Shown: piece by piece, positions 1 through 6,706 of the stretch
Numbering within the stretch: position 1 is the stretch's first letter
Layout: each line of letters starts with the position of its first letter
From: Bacteroidia bacterium
GTDB lineage: Bacteria; Bacteroidota; Bacteroidia; NS11-12g; UBA9320
DNA length: 48,000 nt
Direction of reading: 5' to 3'
Assembly: GCA_028247315.1 (NCBI GenBank)
Contig: JAOKFZ010000007.1
Span: 1 to 48,000, forward strand
Position numbers and translations under genes: made by a program
The notes under the pieces: generated by a model
Told to the model about the DNA's origin: nothing
Databases searched by the model: none
Seen by the model: the letters and a program-made list of their open reading frames with translations, nothing else

Positions 1-114
1 GGTTGTATTTCTCTTATTTTTTGTAGTGATGTATCTAGACATACCTGGTACACCTGAGCCTTTTTGCTCTGTACACTCCAAGATTACTTGTACTCTGTTA
101 CCTTTCTTTGCCAT
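1..114 (-). CDS. rpmG: 50S ribosomal protein L33 (partial, C-terminus outside window)
   Basis: Reading the minus strand from an ATG at 114 gives 38 codons that run off the left edge. The visible N-terminus, [17 protein letters not shown] followed by [19 protein letters not shown], is the classic L33 start: a basic N-terminus, then a strand with ILECTE, then the YITTKNKRN motif. L33 is a small protein of the large ribosomal subunit near the E site. It lies 7 bp downstream of rpmB on the same strand, so the two are almost certainly co-transcribed, the usual order in Bacteroidota. The zinc-ribbon status cannot be judged because the C-terminal half is missing. Confidence 0.93.
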   Translation of the reverse strand, partial: MAKKGNRVQVILECTEQKGSGVPGMSRYITTKNKRNTT

Positions 115-121
115 TCCTTAC

Positions 122-355
122 TTATATTTTTCCGTTTTTCAACAAACTGTTTAAACAAGCACTTATGCCTTTCTTGTTGATTGTTTTCAACGCAGACGTA
201 CTTACTTTTAACGTAATCCACTCATCTTGCTCAGGCAGATAGAATTTCTTCGTTTGAAGATTTGGATAAAACCTTCTTTTCGTTCTTCTCTTAGAGTGAG
301 AAACATTGTTCCCGCTCATCGCTTTCTTACCTGTTAAATCACAAACTCTAGACAT
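122..355 (-). CDS. rpmB: 50S ribosomal protein L28
   Basis: The 77-residue product begins MSRVCDLTGKKAMSGNNVSH and continues with the basic SKRRTKRRFYPNLQ segment diagnostic of L28, followed by WITLKVSTSALKTINKKG. L28 is a large-subunit protein that stabilises 23S rRNA. Length and N-terminus fit the family. Only one N-terminal cysteine is present, so this is not the four-cysteine zinc-binding form. It is followed immediately by rpmG. Its start is preceded by a -7-like box and a motif that is also found in front of rpsF. Confidence 0.97.
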   Translation of the reverse strand: MSRVCDLTGKKAMSGNNVSHSKRRTKRRFYPNLQTKKFYLPEQDEWITLKVSTSALKTINKKGISACLNSLLKNGKI

Positions 356-365
356 ACCTCTCTTT

Positions 366-386
366 TTTAGGGCTGCAAAGATGTAT
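366..386 (-). promoter_or_regulatory. Probable rpmB-rpmG promoter and leader motif
   Basis: On the minus strand this stretch reads TACATCTTTG and then GCAGCCCTAAA. The CATCTTTG octamer is one mismatch from the Bacteroidota -7 box TAnnTTTG. The 14-mer TTTGCAGCCCTAAA (366-379) is identical to bases 7943-7956 in front of rpsF, which suggests a shared promoter and initially transcribed region of ribosomal-protein operons. It lies 11 bp upstream of the rpmB ATG. Confidence 0.55.
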
Positions 387-409
387 TTAATATTTTATTT
401 ATACAACAC

Positions 410-1624
410 TTATGGATACAAAAGATATTTTTTTCTCATCTCCCTATATTTTGCCAAATCTGGCTCCCACCTTTTACGTATCTCTTCTATGCTCCTCCCC
501 TTCTCTATATCCTCTCGAAGCGTTTTATTCCCCGCTAGCTTGTAGAAAAAAGCTTTAAAATAAGGACCGTTTTCTTCTTTGTTACTTTGGTAAAACAGTA
601 TCAACCATTCGAGTTTCATTCTGGGATTGGCAAATAAGTCTCCATTTGCTATATCGTCTACCCTCATTCCTGTACAAATCTCATTTTCATATTTAGGATG
701 GTCTGATGTGCCCGGCATGCTTCTTGGTTTGAAAGCAAATTCACTCTGAAAACCTGGCCGACCCACCAACTGAAACGGTTCATCTGTACCTCTGCCTATG
801 CTCACGTTCGTCCCTTCAAACATACCCAGGTATGGATACAGGTAAACCGCATTCATATTCGGCAAATTGGGACTTGGTTTTATGGGCAATAGGTACATAC
901 TATCATGCGTATAGTTAGCACAAGGCACAACTATTACATCACACGATATTTCTCCTTTCAACCATTTTTCACCGTTGATCATACCAGCAAGCTCGCCTAC
1001 TGTGAGGCCATGTACGGTAGGAATGGGATGCATCCCTATAAAAGACTTGTATTCTGGCTGTAAGATAGGTCCGTCTACATAAAATCCATTGGGGTTAGGT
1101 CTGTCTAATACTACTACTGTCTTACCTTCCTCTGCACACGCTTCCATAACATAGTGCATCGTAGATATATAGGTGTAAAACCTTACTCCTACATCTTGTA
1201 TATCAAATACCACCACATCTACGTCTGCCAGCATCTGTGCATTTGGCTTCTTATTCTTACCGTACAGAGAAACTACGGAAAGCCCTGTTTCAATGTCTTT
1301 ACCATTATTGACAAGTGCACCTGCACTATGATCTCCTCTAAAACCGTGTTCTGGAGCAAAAACTTTCACAATATTTACTCCCAAAGATCTCAGGGTATCT
1401 ACTATATGTGTTTCTCCTATGGTAGATGTCTGATTAACAACAGTGGCTACTCGTTTGCCTTCTAGCAACTTTAGATATTGGTCCAATCGTTCTGCACCCA
1501 ACTTTATCCTGCTTGAAGTAGCTTTTAGCACTTCTGCTTGCTGTGCTTTTGTGCTGTTATGGTCTGATGACATACAGGCAGTAAAAATCACCATCAAAAG
1601 TGTAATAAATATCGTTTTTTTCAT
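410..1624 (-). CDS. namZ: NamZ-like exo-beta-N-acetylmuramidase lipoprotein (DUF1343, GH171)
   Basis: The product has 404 residues and belongs to the DUF1343/NamZ family. Characterised members release MurNAc from the non-reducing end of peptidoglycan fragments for cell-wall recycling. An N-terminal signal ending FTAC (Cys17) marks it as a lipoprotein, probably facing the periplasm. Family signatures are visible: VVNQTS near residue 63, FAPEHGFRG near 90, VVFDIQDVGVRFYTYIST near 137, LDRPNPNG near 175 and the C-terminal EGTNVSIGRGTDEPF. It is transcribed divergently from the FtsX-type permease and reads toward rpmB, 54 bp downstream. No other recycling gene is adjacent, so its exact substrate is inferred from the family. 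Confidence 0.88.
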   Translation of the reverse strand: MKKTIFITLLMVIFTACMSSDHNSTKAQQAEVLKATSSRIKLGAERLDQYLKLLEGKRVATVVNQTSTIGETHIVDTLRSLGVNIVKVFAPEHGFRGDHSAGALVNNGKDIETGLSVVSLYGKNKKPNAQMLADVDVVVFDIQDVGVRFYTYISTMHYVMEACAEEGKTVVVLDRPNPNGFYVDGPILQPEYKSFIGMHPIPTVHGLTVGELAGMINGEKWLKGEISCDVIVVPCANYTHDSMYLLPIKPSPNLPNMNAVYLYPYLGMFEGTNVSIGRGTDEPFQLVGRPGFQSEFAFKPRSMPGTSDHPKYENEICTGMRVDDIANGDLFANPRMKLEWLILFYQSNKEENGPYFKAFFYKLAGNKTLREDIEKGRSIEEIRKRWEPDLAKYREMRKKYLLYP

Positions 1625-1633
1625 TTAAGTTTA

Positions 1634-1655
1634 TAACCTTGCAGGGTCAAAAATA
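1634..1655. promoter_or_regulatory. Divergent promoter boxes, namZ / FtsX-type permease
   Basis: On the minus strand 1648-1655 reads TATTTTTG, a perfect TAnnTTTG box 23 bp upstream of the namZ ATG. On the plus strand 1634-1641 reads TAACCTTG, one mismatch from the same consensus, 13 bp upstream of the permease ATG at 1655. The namZ box overlaps the first base of the permease start codon. Confidence 0.5.
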
Positions 1656-2887
1656 TGCAAATAGGTTACTACATAGCAAAGAAGCTAAGCTTTAGTAAAC
1701 AACAATCATTTACCAAAACGATCACTGTACTAGCCATATCAGCCGTGAGTATTAGCGTATGCGTGGTGATTTTAGCCTTTGGTATTTTGCTTGGTTTCAA
1801 AAAAGAGATACGAGCCAAGGTACGCGGATATGCTGGAGATATTAGTATCTCTCGCTACCAACTGGCAGATGGTAGTGAGTCCAATCTTTTTATTATAGAC
1901 AGTGCTTTTTTAGCTAAAGCAAAAAACACTCCTGGTGTAGAAACCGTCTTCCCCTTTATTCGTAAACAAGGTATACTGAAGTCTGACTCCATTCTCGAGG
2001 GCATTGTGATCAAGGCCATACCTGCTAATTACGATTTTTCTTTTTACCGTAAACACCTGAAACGAGGCCAGGCACCACACTACACCGACAGCACAGATAG
2101 CTACGACATAATGCTGTCTGAATATACTGCCACCATTATGGGTGTGGATACGGGAGATAATCTAAATCTGTATTTTCTTGACAATGCAGAGGTTCGTAGA
2201 CGGAGACCAAAGGTGGTAGGTATCTTTAATACAGGACTTCAAGAATTTGACAAACTCTTTGCAATTGCTCACATACGAAGTTTACAACGAATAGTAACAA
2301 GCGATTACCAAACAGCTTATACCAAAGCCGCAGGGTATGAAGTTAGGATAGCTGATTACAAGAAAACAACCTTTACGCAAGGAAGAATGAGTCTCCTGTT
2401 AGACTATAACTACGCTATCAGTAGCGTGGAAGACCTCTACCCTATTATGTTTCAATGGCTAGATATAGTAGATAACAACGTTATTGTAATAATCGTGTTG
2501 ATGTTTATCGTGGCTATTATCAATATTATTACCGTTTTACTCATTTTGATTATAGACCGCATACCTATGATCGGATTATTAAAATCTATGGGCTCCACAT
2601 CGAGCAAAATAATGGGTATCTTCCATTGGCAAGGGCTGTTCATACTATTTGGTGGTTTATTGGTTGGAAATGCTATTGCACTAGGTGCTGCTTATCTTCA
2701 GGTAAATTACAAGCTAATAGGACTAGATGCTGACACCTACTACATGGATGCAGTGCCTTTCACATTGCCCTTAACCTATTTGTTTCTTATAAATTTAGGT
2801 GCTTTAGCCGTATGTTTTGTATTTACCTATATTCCGGTAAGAATGGTGAGTGGCATTCAGCCTTCAGATAGTATTAAGTTTCGCTAA
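1655..2887 (+). CDS. FtsX/LolC-LolE-type ABC transporter permease
   Basis: This 410-residue membrane protein resembles the lipoprotein-releasing LolC/LolE and MacB permeases. It has one N-terminal membrane helix (about residues 22-48, after a short basic segment), a large periplasmic domain (about 50-270), and three C-terminal helices (about 275-305, 322-350 and 372-398) in the FtsX domain. The segment IDRIPMIGLLKSMGSTSSKI after the second helix is the conserved cytoplasmic coupling motif that contacts the ATPase. No ATP-binding gene is next to it, so its partner must be encoded elsewhere. Lipoprotein export from the inner membrane is the likely role, inferred from family only. Confidence 0.85.
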   Translation: MQIGYYIAKKLSFSKQQSFTKTITVLAISAVSISVCVVILAFGILLGFKKEIRAKVRGYAGDISISRYQLADGSESNLFIIDSAFLAKAKNTPGVETVFPFIRKQGILKSDSILEGIVIKAIPANYDFSFYRKHLKRGQAPHYTDSTDSYDIMLSEYTATIMGVDTGDNLNLYFLDNAEVRRRRPKVVGIFNTGLQEFDKLFAIAHIRSLQRIVTSDYQTAYTKAAGYEVRIADYKKTTFTQGRMSLLLDYNYAISSVEDLYPIMFQWLDIVDNNVIVIIVLMFIVAIINIITVLLILIIDRIPMIGLLKSMGSTSSKIMGIFHWQGLFILFGGLLVGNAIALGAAYLQVNYKLIGLDADTYYMDAVPFTLPLTYLFLINLGALAVCFVFTYIPVRMVSGIQPSDSIKFR

Positions 2888-2920
2888 AATTAGGCAGAAG
2901 AACGTCAATCATTTTTTGAT

Positions 2921-2941
2921 GTTCCTTTATTGAAAAGGAAC
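2921..2941. terminator. Hairpin between convergent genes
   Basis: GTTCCTTT and AAAGGAAC form an 8-bp stem around the loop ATTGA. It lies between the plus-strand permease stop and the minus-strand DUF5522 gene, whose stop codon it contains. There is no clean T-tract on either side, so termination is only a suggestion from position and symmetry. Confidence 0.35.
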
Positions 2942-3079
2942 ATTCTTATGTTCAAAAGGACAATGCTTGCATTTATTTCCGCAACACGTTCCTCTTTTTA
3001 AATGAAAGGCTTCTGTAAAAACAGTATATCCATCTTCATTCACATAATAGTCTTCTAAATTTTTAGCTTGTTCCCGCAT
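2927..3079 (-). CDS. DUF5522 mini-protein (cysteine-rich, 50 aa)
   Basis: Minus-strand translation from an ATG at 3079 gives a 50-residue protein beginning MREQAKNLEDYYVNEDGYTV, followed by FTEAFHLKRGTCCGNKCKHC and PFEH. This is the DUF5522 pattern: DYYVNEDGYxVFTExxHLKRGxCCGxxCxHCP. The function is unknown; the CC..C..C cluster suggests metal binding. Its start lies 25 bp inside the 3' end of the K+ channel gene in another frame, so the two are likely translationally coupled. The sequence match is close and the length is typical, so I consider it real despite its size. Confidence 0.82.
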   Translation of the reverse strand: MREQAKNLEDYYVNEDGYTVFTEAFHLKRGTCCGNKCKHCPFEHKNVPFQ

Positions 3080-3882
3080 TTTCTGCAATAATTTGACGTA
3101 GCATCTTTTTCTAACTTATCACAATTAGAACAAATAATTTGCTCATTGGTTTGGGCCATCTCTACGCTTACTATTCCGGTAGGCACTGCTATTACTGCAT
3201 AGCCCAGTATCATGAGGACCGCACTTAAAAACTGGCCCAATGCCGTGACCGGTGCAATATCACCATACCCAACTGTAGTAAGCGTGACTATAGCCCAATA
3301 TATGCTGCGGGGAATACTTGTAAATCCTGCTTCTGGAGGCTCCAGAAGATACATGACCGTGCCCATAACAACTACAACTATGAGGACCACCCCGAAAAAC
3401 ACCGTAATCTTAGCCCCACTTCGTTTTAATGCTTTGCCCATATTTTGGGCTTCGCCCATAAAACTGGTAAGCCGCAACACCCTAAAGATACGTAGCAGTC
3501 TAAATGTACGAAATACACTAAAAAACTGTGGCCCATGAAAGAACAAGCCCAAATATGTAGGCAGGGTACTGATTAAATCTAACAGTCCCCAACCGCTTTT
3601 GGCGTACTTCTTCTTGTCGTGACTTACGTAAAGTCGTGCCATATATTCTAACGTAAAAATAGCCGTAAAACAGTACTCCATATACCGAAGTTCAGATCCA
3701 TACTTGTCGTGTATGCTCTCTACACTATCTATCATTATCACAACTACACTAGCTAGTATAGCCCACAGCAAACCGATGTCGAATCGTCTACCTTCTTTGG
3801 TATCTGCTCCGAAAATAATATGGTGCCATTTCTCCTTATTGCTTGAATAGGTTTGATCTTTTACTGAAGGATGTTTGCTCAT
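3055..3882 (-). CDS. Voltage-gated potassium channel with C-terminal zinc ribbon
   Basis: This is a six-helix ion-channel protein of 275 residues if started at the ATG at 3882. Helices S1-S3 are followed by an arginine-rich S4 voltage sensor (FRTFRLLRIFRVLRL, about residues 115-130), then S5, a pore loop with the selectivity filter TLTTVGYGD (about 205) and S6. The C-terminus carries CSNC...YCRKCGN, a CxxC-CxxC zinc ribbon often seen in Bacteroidota Kv-like channels. An upstream in-frame TTG at 3894 would add four residues, but it is part of the promoter box TATGTTTG, so ATG 3882 is the better start. It probably conducts K+ across the inner membrane. The overlapping DUF5522 gene follows. Confidence 0.92.
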   Translation of the reverse strand: MSKHPSVKDQTYSSNKEKWHHIIFGADTKEGRRFDIGLLWAILASVVVIMIDSVESIHDKYGSELRYMEYCFTAIFTLEYMARLYVSHDKKKYAKSGWGLLDLISTLPTYLGLFFHGPQFFSVFRTFRLLRIFRVLRLTSFMGEAQNMGKALKRSGAKITVFFGVVLIVVVVMGTVMYLLEPPEAGFTSIPRSIYWAIVTLTTVGYGDIAPVTALGQFLSAVLMILGYAVIAVPTGIVSVEMAQTNEQIICSNCDKLEKDATSNYCRKCGNKLKI

Positions 3883-3891
3883 ATTACATTG

Positions 3892-3899
3892 CAAACATA
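3892..3899 (-). promoter_or_regulatory. -7 box TATGTTTG of the K+ channel gene
   Basis: A perfect TAnnTTTG octamer on the minus strand, 9 nt upstream of the ATG at 3882. Transcription would start within a few bases of the start codon. Confidence 0.6.
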
Positions 3900-3931
3900 G
3901 AGCTAGGCAGCCCTATGTTTATTAACACCTT

Positions 3932-4678
3932 TTACTTGGAAAACTTTGCTATCTGGTATTTGACGCCCACGTTGAGCATAAAACCTGCTCCATGCGTACG
4001 AAGAGTTGCTGTTTTTTTCTCTGATTCAGAGAAACTAGTATACTCTATCTGAAACTCATTGATAACGTCTGTAGCACTACGAGCAGTAAAGCCTAAGTCA
4101 ACAAATAAAAATTTAGAAACCTTTATAAAGGTCCCTAAATCTGCTCTAAAAAGGACATTGCCCTCTTCAAAACCATTGCTAAAGGTTTACAGATCTATTG
4201 TTTCCTTGACCCCGTTTACTTCTTCTGTAGACTCTCTTGTATGCTGCTGAGAGCCTTCTCGTCTTAATTTTTCACTTAGAAACAACTGAAAACCAGCACT
4301 CCCATAGAAGCTAATTTTTTGAGAATAGGGTTGTCTCCACCCCACATTCAAGGCTACCTGGGTAGAACTAAACGTTGGATATAAGTCTTGATAAAACCAC
4401 CTGTATTCTCGGCTTCCTAAACCCATCGTAGTCACATCAAATTTAGCTGAGTAGTCATTTTTGAGCAATCCTACTTCTGCATATACATTCTCTGTAAAAC
4501 GCTTCCCTAAATAAATGCTCGCACCTGCATCCATATGAAATAAAGCATTCACCTTTTCATTGCCTGAAACCTTGTATGATTCATACTTGGGTCCAATATT
4601 TATCTTGAACTAATGCAAATTTTGTGCAACGAGTAAAGAACTAGAGAAGAGAAGAATTATGGTTAATAGTTTTTTCAT
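3932..4678 (-). pseudogene. Outer-membrane beta-barrel protein, two in-frame nonsense codons
   Basis: One reading frame of 249 codons runs from an ATG at 4678 to TAA at 3932-3934. It starts with a signal peptide (MKKLLTIILLFSSSLLVAQ) and shows alternating aromatic strands typical of small porin-like barrels, such as SIYLGKRFTENVYAEVGLL and the terminal strand FMLNVGVKYQIAKF. The frame is interrupted by TAG at 4610-4612 (codon 23, just after the signal peptide) and TAA at 4187-4189 (codon 164). No frameshift is needed to join the three pieces. The ATG overlaps the rnhB stop (ATGA), so the gene was once translationally coupled. It appears recently inactivated; readthrough is the less likely alternative. 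Confidence 0.8.
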
Positions 4679-5271
4679 AAATGAAGTTTTTGAAGCTCTT
4701 TCAAAGTAAAGGTTTTACGGTGACAGTCGAGGTACCCAAATTCATCAATGGCTCGAACGTGTTGAGCAGTGCCATACCCTTTGTGTTTTTCAAACCCATA
4801 GGCAGGATACTCCCTGGCCAATCGTTTCATATACTCATCCCTGTGTGTTTTGGCTAATATGCTCGCTGCCGCAATGTTTCTATACTTTCCATCTCCTTTT
4901 ATCACGGTAGTAAAGGGTATAAGATCATATGGTTTAAATCTATTGCCATCTACAAGCAAATGCTGTGGACGCACCCCCAACTGCTGCACCGCTCGCTGCA
5001 TGGCCGTAATACTGCAATTGAGAATATTAAATTCCTCGATCTCTCGCTCGGTACAAATACCCACTGCCCAAGCTACCGCTTTTTTTTCTATTTGAATTCT
5101 AAGCTTATCTCTGGTGGCTTCATTTAGTTTTTTACTATCGTCTAGCAGAGGTAAACGCACTCCTTTGGGTAAAATTACAGCAGCTGCATATACTGGTCCT
5201 GCGAGACAACCTCTGCCCGCTTCATCGCATCCTGCTTCTATGAGTTCTTTATGCAAATAGCTTTTGAGCAT
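4675..5271 (-). CDS. rnhB: Ribonuclease HII
   Basis: The 198-residue enzyme cleaves RNA in RNA-DNA hybrids and at single embedded ribonucleotides. It has the family signature CDEAGRGCLAGPVYAAAVIL at residues 15-34, which holds the first catalytic Asp-Glu pair. The second Asp lies in LLVDGNRF near residue 108, and KGDGKYRNIAAASILAK near 125 precedes the last acidic residue in HRDEYM. Length fits the family. A -7 box sits 4 nt upstream of the ATG, back to back with the promoter of the divergent methyltransferase. The disrupted barrel gene overlaps its stop by 4 bp. Confidence 0.96.
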   Translation of the reverse strand: MLKSYLHKELIEAGCDEAGRGCLAGPVYAAAVILPKGVRLPLLDDSKKLNEATRDKLRIQIEKKAVAWAVGICTEREIEEFNILNCSITAMQRAVQQLGVRPQHLLVDGNRFKPYDLIPFTTVIKGDGKYRNIAAASILAKTHRDEYMKRLAREYPAYGFEKHKGYGTAQHVRAIDEFGYLDCHRKTFTLKELQKLHL

Positions 5272-5294
5272 CGAACAAAAATAACATAAGTTTG
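5263..5294. promoter_or_regulatory. Back-to-back divergent promoters, rnhB / methyltransferase
   Basis: Minus strand: TATTTTTG at 5276-5283, 4 nt before the rnhB ATG. Plus strand: TAAGTTTG at 5287-5294, 9 nt before the methyltransferase ATG at 5304. A TTTG at 5263-5266, 20 nt upstream of the plus-strand box, fits the Bacteroidota -33 element and lies within the first codons of rnhB. The two -7 boxes are only 3 bp apart, so polymerases could not occupy both at once. Confidence 0.65.
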
Positions 5295-5303
5295 CACGAA
5301 GCT

Positions 5304-6029
5304 ATGCTCCAATACAGAGACGCCATATACAACAACTATTTTAGCAACCAGGTAAACAAACTTGACCGCGACTATGCCAGTATGCTTGCCGAACAAGCAT
5401 CACACAACAGAGCAGAGCTCATACGCTTATTGCCTGCCAATAAAGATACTAAAATCGTAGATCTTGGTTGCGGTTTTGGGACATTTGTAAAGCCTGCTAT
5501 AGATGCTGGATACACAGACGTAACGGGTTACGATATAAGCCAAGAGCAAGTAGATGTAGCTCACCAGCTTGGATTAAAAACCGTACATCTCAGCAGCATA
5601 GAAGCTTATTTTGCTAAAGGCGAAAAGGTAGACGTAATCGTAGGTTTAGATATCATAGAGCATTTTACCAAAGACGAGCTTATCGATTTTCTGAATAATG
5701 TAAGAAAACGCCTAAACCCTGGCGGTAAAGCAATATTCCGTACACCCAACATGGACGCTCCGCAAACCAGCGTATATGCTTACGGTGATATTAGCCACGA
5801 GGTATTTCTCAACAAAAGCTCTGCCTTACAAGTAATGAGTGCAATGGGTTACAACAAAACAGAAGTTTTCGGTGGACTACTACGCAATACCAATCCAGTA
5901 AAAGAAATCATACGCAAAATGGGTTGGTGGAAATACAAAACATTTAAGAAAATAGTGCTTTTCTGTACTGCACGCACGTGGCATAACGTGGTCTTCGAAC
6001 CGAATCTACTGATTGTTGCGGAAGTATAG
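5304..6029 (+). CDS. Class I SAM-dependent methyltransferase
   Basis: The 241-residue protein has a Rossmann-type SAM-binding fold: motif I IVDLGCGFGTFV (about residues 50-61), the acidic residue ending strand 2 in VTGYDIS, and VIVGLDIIEHF as the motif before the substrate site. It resembles UbiG/Methyltransf_23-type enzymes. The substrate cannot be told from sequence; surface-glycan methylation is one possibility. A TTG at 5292 would extend it by four residues, but that TTG belongs to the promoter box TAAGTTTG, so I use the ATG at 5304. It is a single gene, divergent from rnhB and convergent with dnaX. Confidence 0.85.
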   Translation: MLQYRDAIYNNYFSNQVNKLDRDYASMLAEQASHNRAELIRLLPANKDTKIVDLGCGFGTFVKPAIDAGYTDVTGYDISQEQVDVAHQLGLKTVHLSSIEAYFAKGEKVDVIVGLDIIEHFTKDELIDFLNNVRKRLNPGGKAIFRTPNMDAPQTSVYAYGDISHEVFLNKSSALQVMSAMGYNKTEVFGGLLRNTNPVKEIIRKMGWWKYKTFKKIVLFCTARTWHNVVFEPNLLIVAEV

Positions 6030-6095
6030 GGACTATCCTGTCTTTATTACTGAATGTAATTGACCACAACTGTTGGAGCAGATTTATATCTTGGC

Positions 6096-6698
6096 TCACT
6101 CCAGCTCTAAGTTGAATCTACTAGCAAAGTCATCAAGGATAGGCACCTCTTTTACCATCGCCTCAAATTGTTGCTTTGGGGTGAAGATTTTATACTCACT
6201 TACTGCTTTGGCATTTACAATGCAAAACAAACTACTGAGAGCGTATCCTTGCTCTGCAAAATAACGCACGAGCTTATTCTGCTCTGCCATTATCTCATTT
6301 TCTACTATCTTAGAACCTACTGTAATAGATACTTGGTCTGCATCTAACGCTACAATGGGATCTGCAAAAAATGCAGCAAGACTACCTCGCTTATCATCTT
6401 CTAGTTTTTCCGAATACCGTTTTAGAACTTCTGTTGCTTTTGCCAAATCTAGTTTAGCCAGTTCTACGTTTACAACTTTAACAACCGTATCATCTGTTGC
6501 TTTCTTCTCTACATTCCGATTACGCTGCATAGAGCTACGTAATCCCCCAAGTTTTACTGTTCCTAAAGGTTCGTCCTCTTCTCCTTTGGTTTTCTTGGAA
6601 GCAACAGATTTTGCTAACGATGCTTCTCCACTATCAGCAGAGTCAACAAACATGTAGGTATAGTAGCCCGCGTCTATAAGTTTGGCTAGTTTAGGCTT
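6096..6698 (-). CDS. dnaX: DnaX tau-specific C-terminal region (reached by -1 frameshift)
   Basis: This open frame lies in the -1 frame relative to the gamma-encoding frame and begins inside an A10 run. It reads KPKLAKLIDAGYYTYMFVDS and then about 180 further residues ending FNLELE. The last 120 residues (DLAKATEVLKRYSEKLED through FEAMVKEVPILDDFASRF) look like the tau C-terminal domain that contacts the polymerase alpha subunit. Joined to the upstream frame at the slip site it gives a protein of about 559 residues, normal for tau. No convincing independent start exists near its 5' end; the first ATG (6653) falls inside continuous coding sequence. It is translated as tau if slippage occurs; otherwise it is a frameshifted gene tail or an assembly error in the homopolymer. 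Confidence 0.75.
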   Translation of the reverse strand, partial: KPKLAKLIDAGYYTYMFVDSADSGEASLAKSVASKKTKGEEDEPLGTVKLGGLRSSMQRNRNVEKKATDDTVVKVVNVELAKLDLAKATEVLKRYSEKLEDDKRGSLAAFFADPIVALDADQVSITVGSKIVENEIMAEQNKLVRYFAEQGYALSSLFCIVNAKAVSEYKIFTPKQQFEAMVKEVPILDDFASRFNLELE

Positions 6699-6706
6699 TT
6701 TTTTTT
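6664..6706 (-). other. dnaX A10 slippery run with downstream stem
   Basis: The minus strand has ten consecutive A (6697-6706), read in the gamma frame as AAA AAA AAA A. A -1 slip continues into the tau frame; without it, gamma stops at TAG (6686-6688) three codons later. About 8 nt after the A run, TAGCC (6684-6688) can pair with GGCTA (6664-6668), a weak 5-bp stem with a 15-nt loop. The arrangement matches E. coli dnaX (ribosomal -1 shift) and Thermus dnaX (transcriptional slippage on A9). Confidence 0.65.

Noticed and set aside
3911-4660. Stop-codon reassignment as the explanation for the interrupted barrel gene
   Set aside because: TAG and TAA end many intact genes here (for example the methyltransferase with TAG and typA with TAA), so the code is standard.
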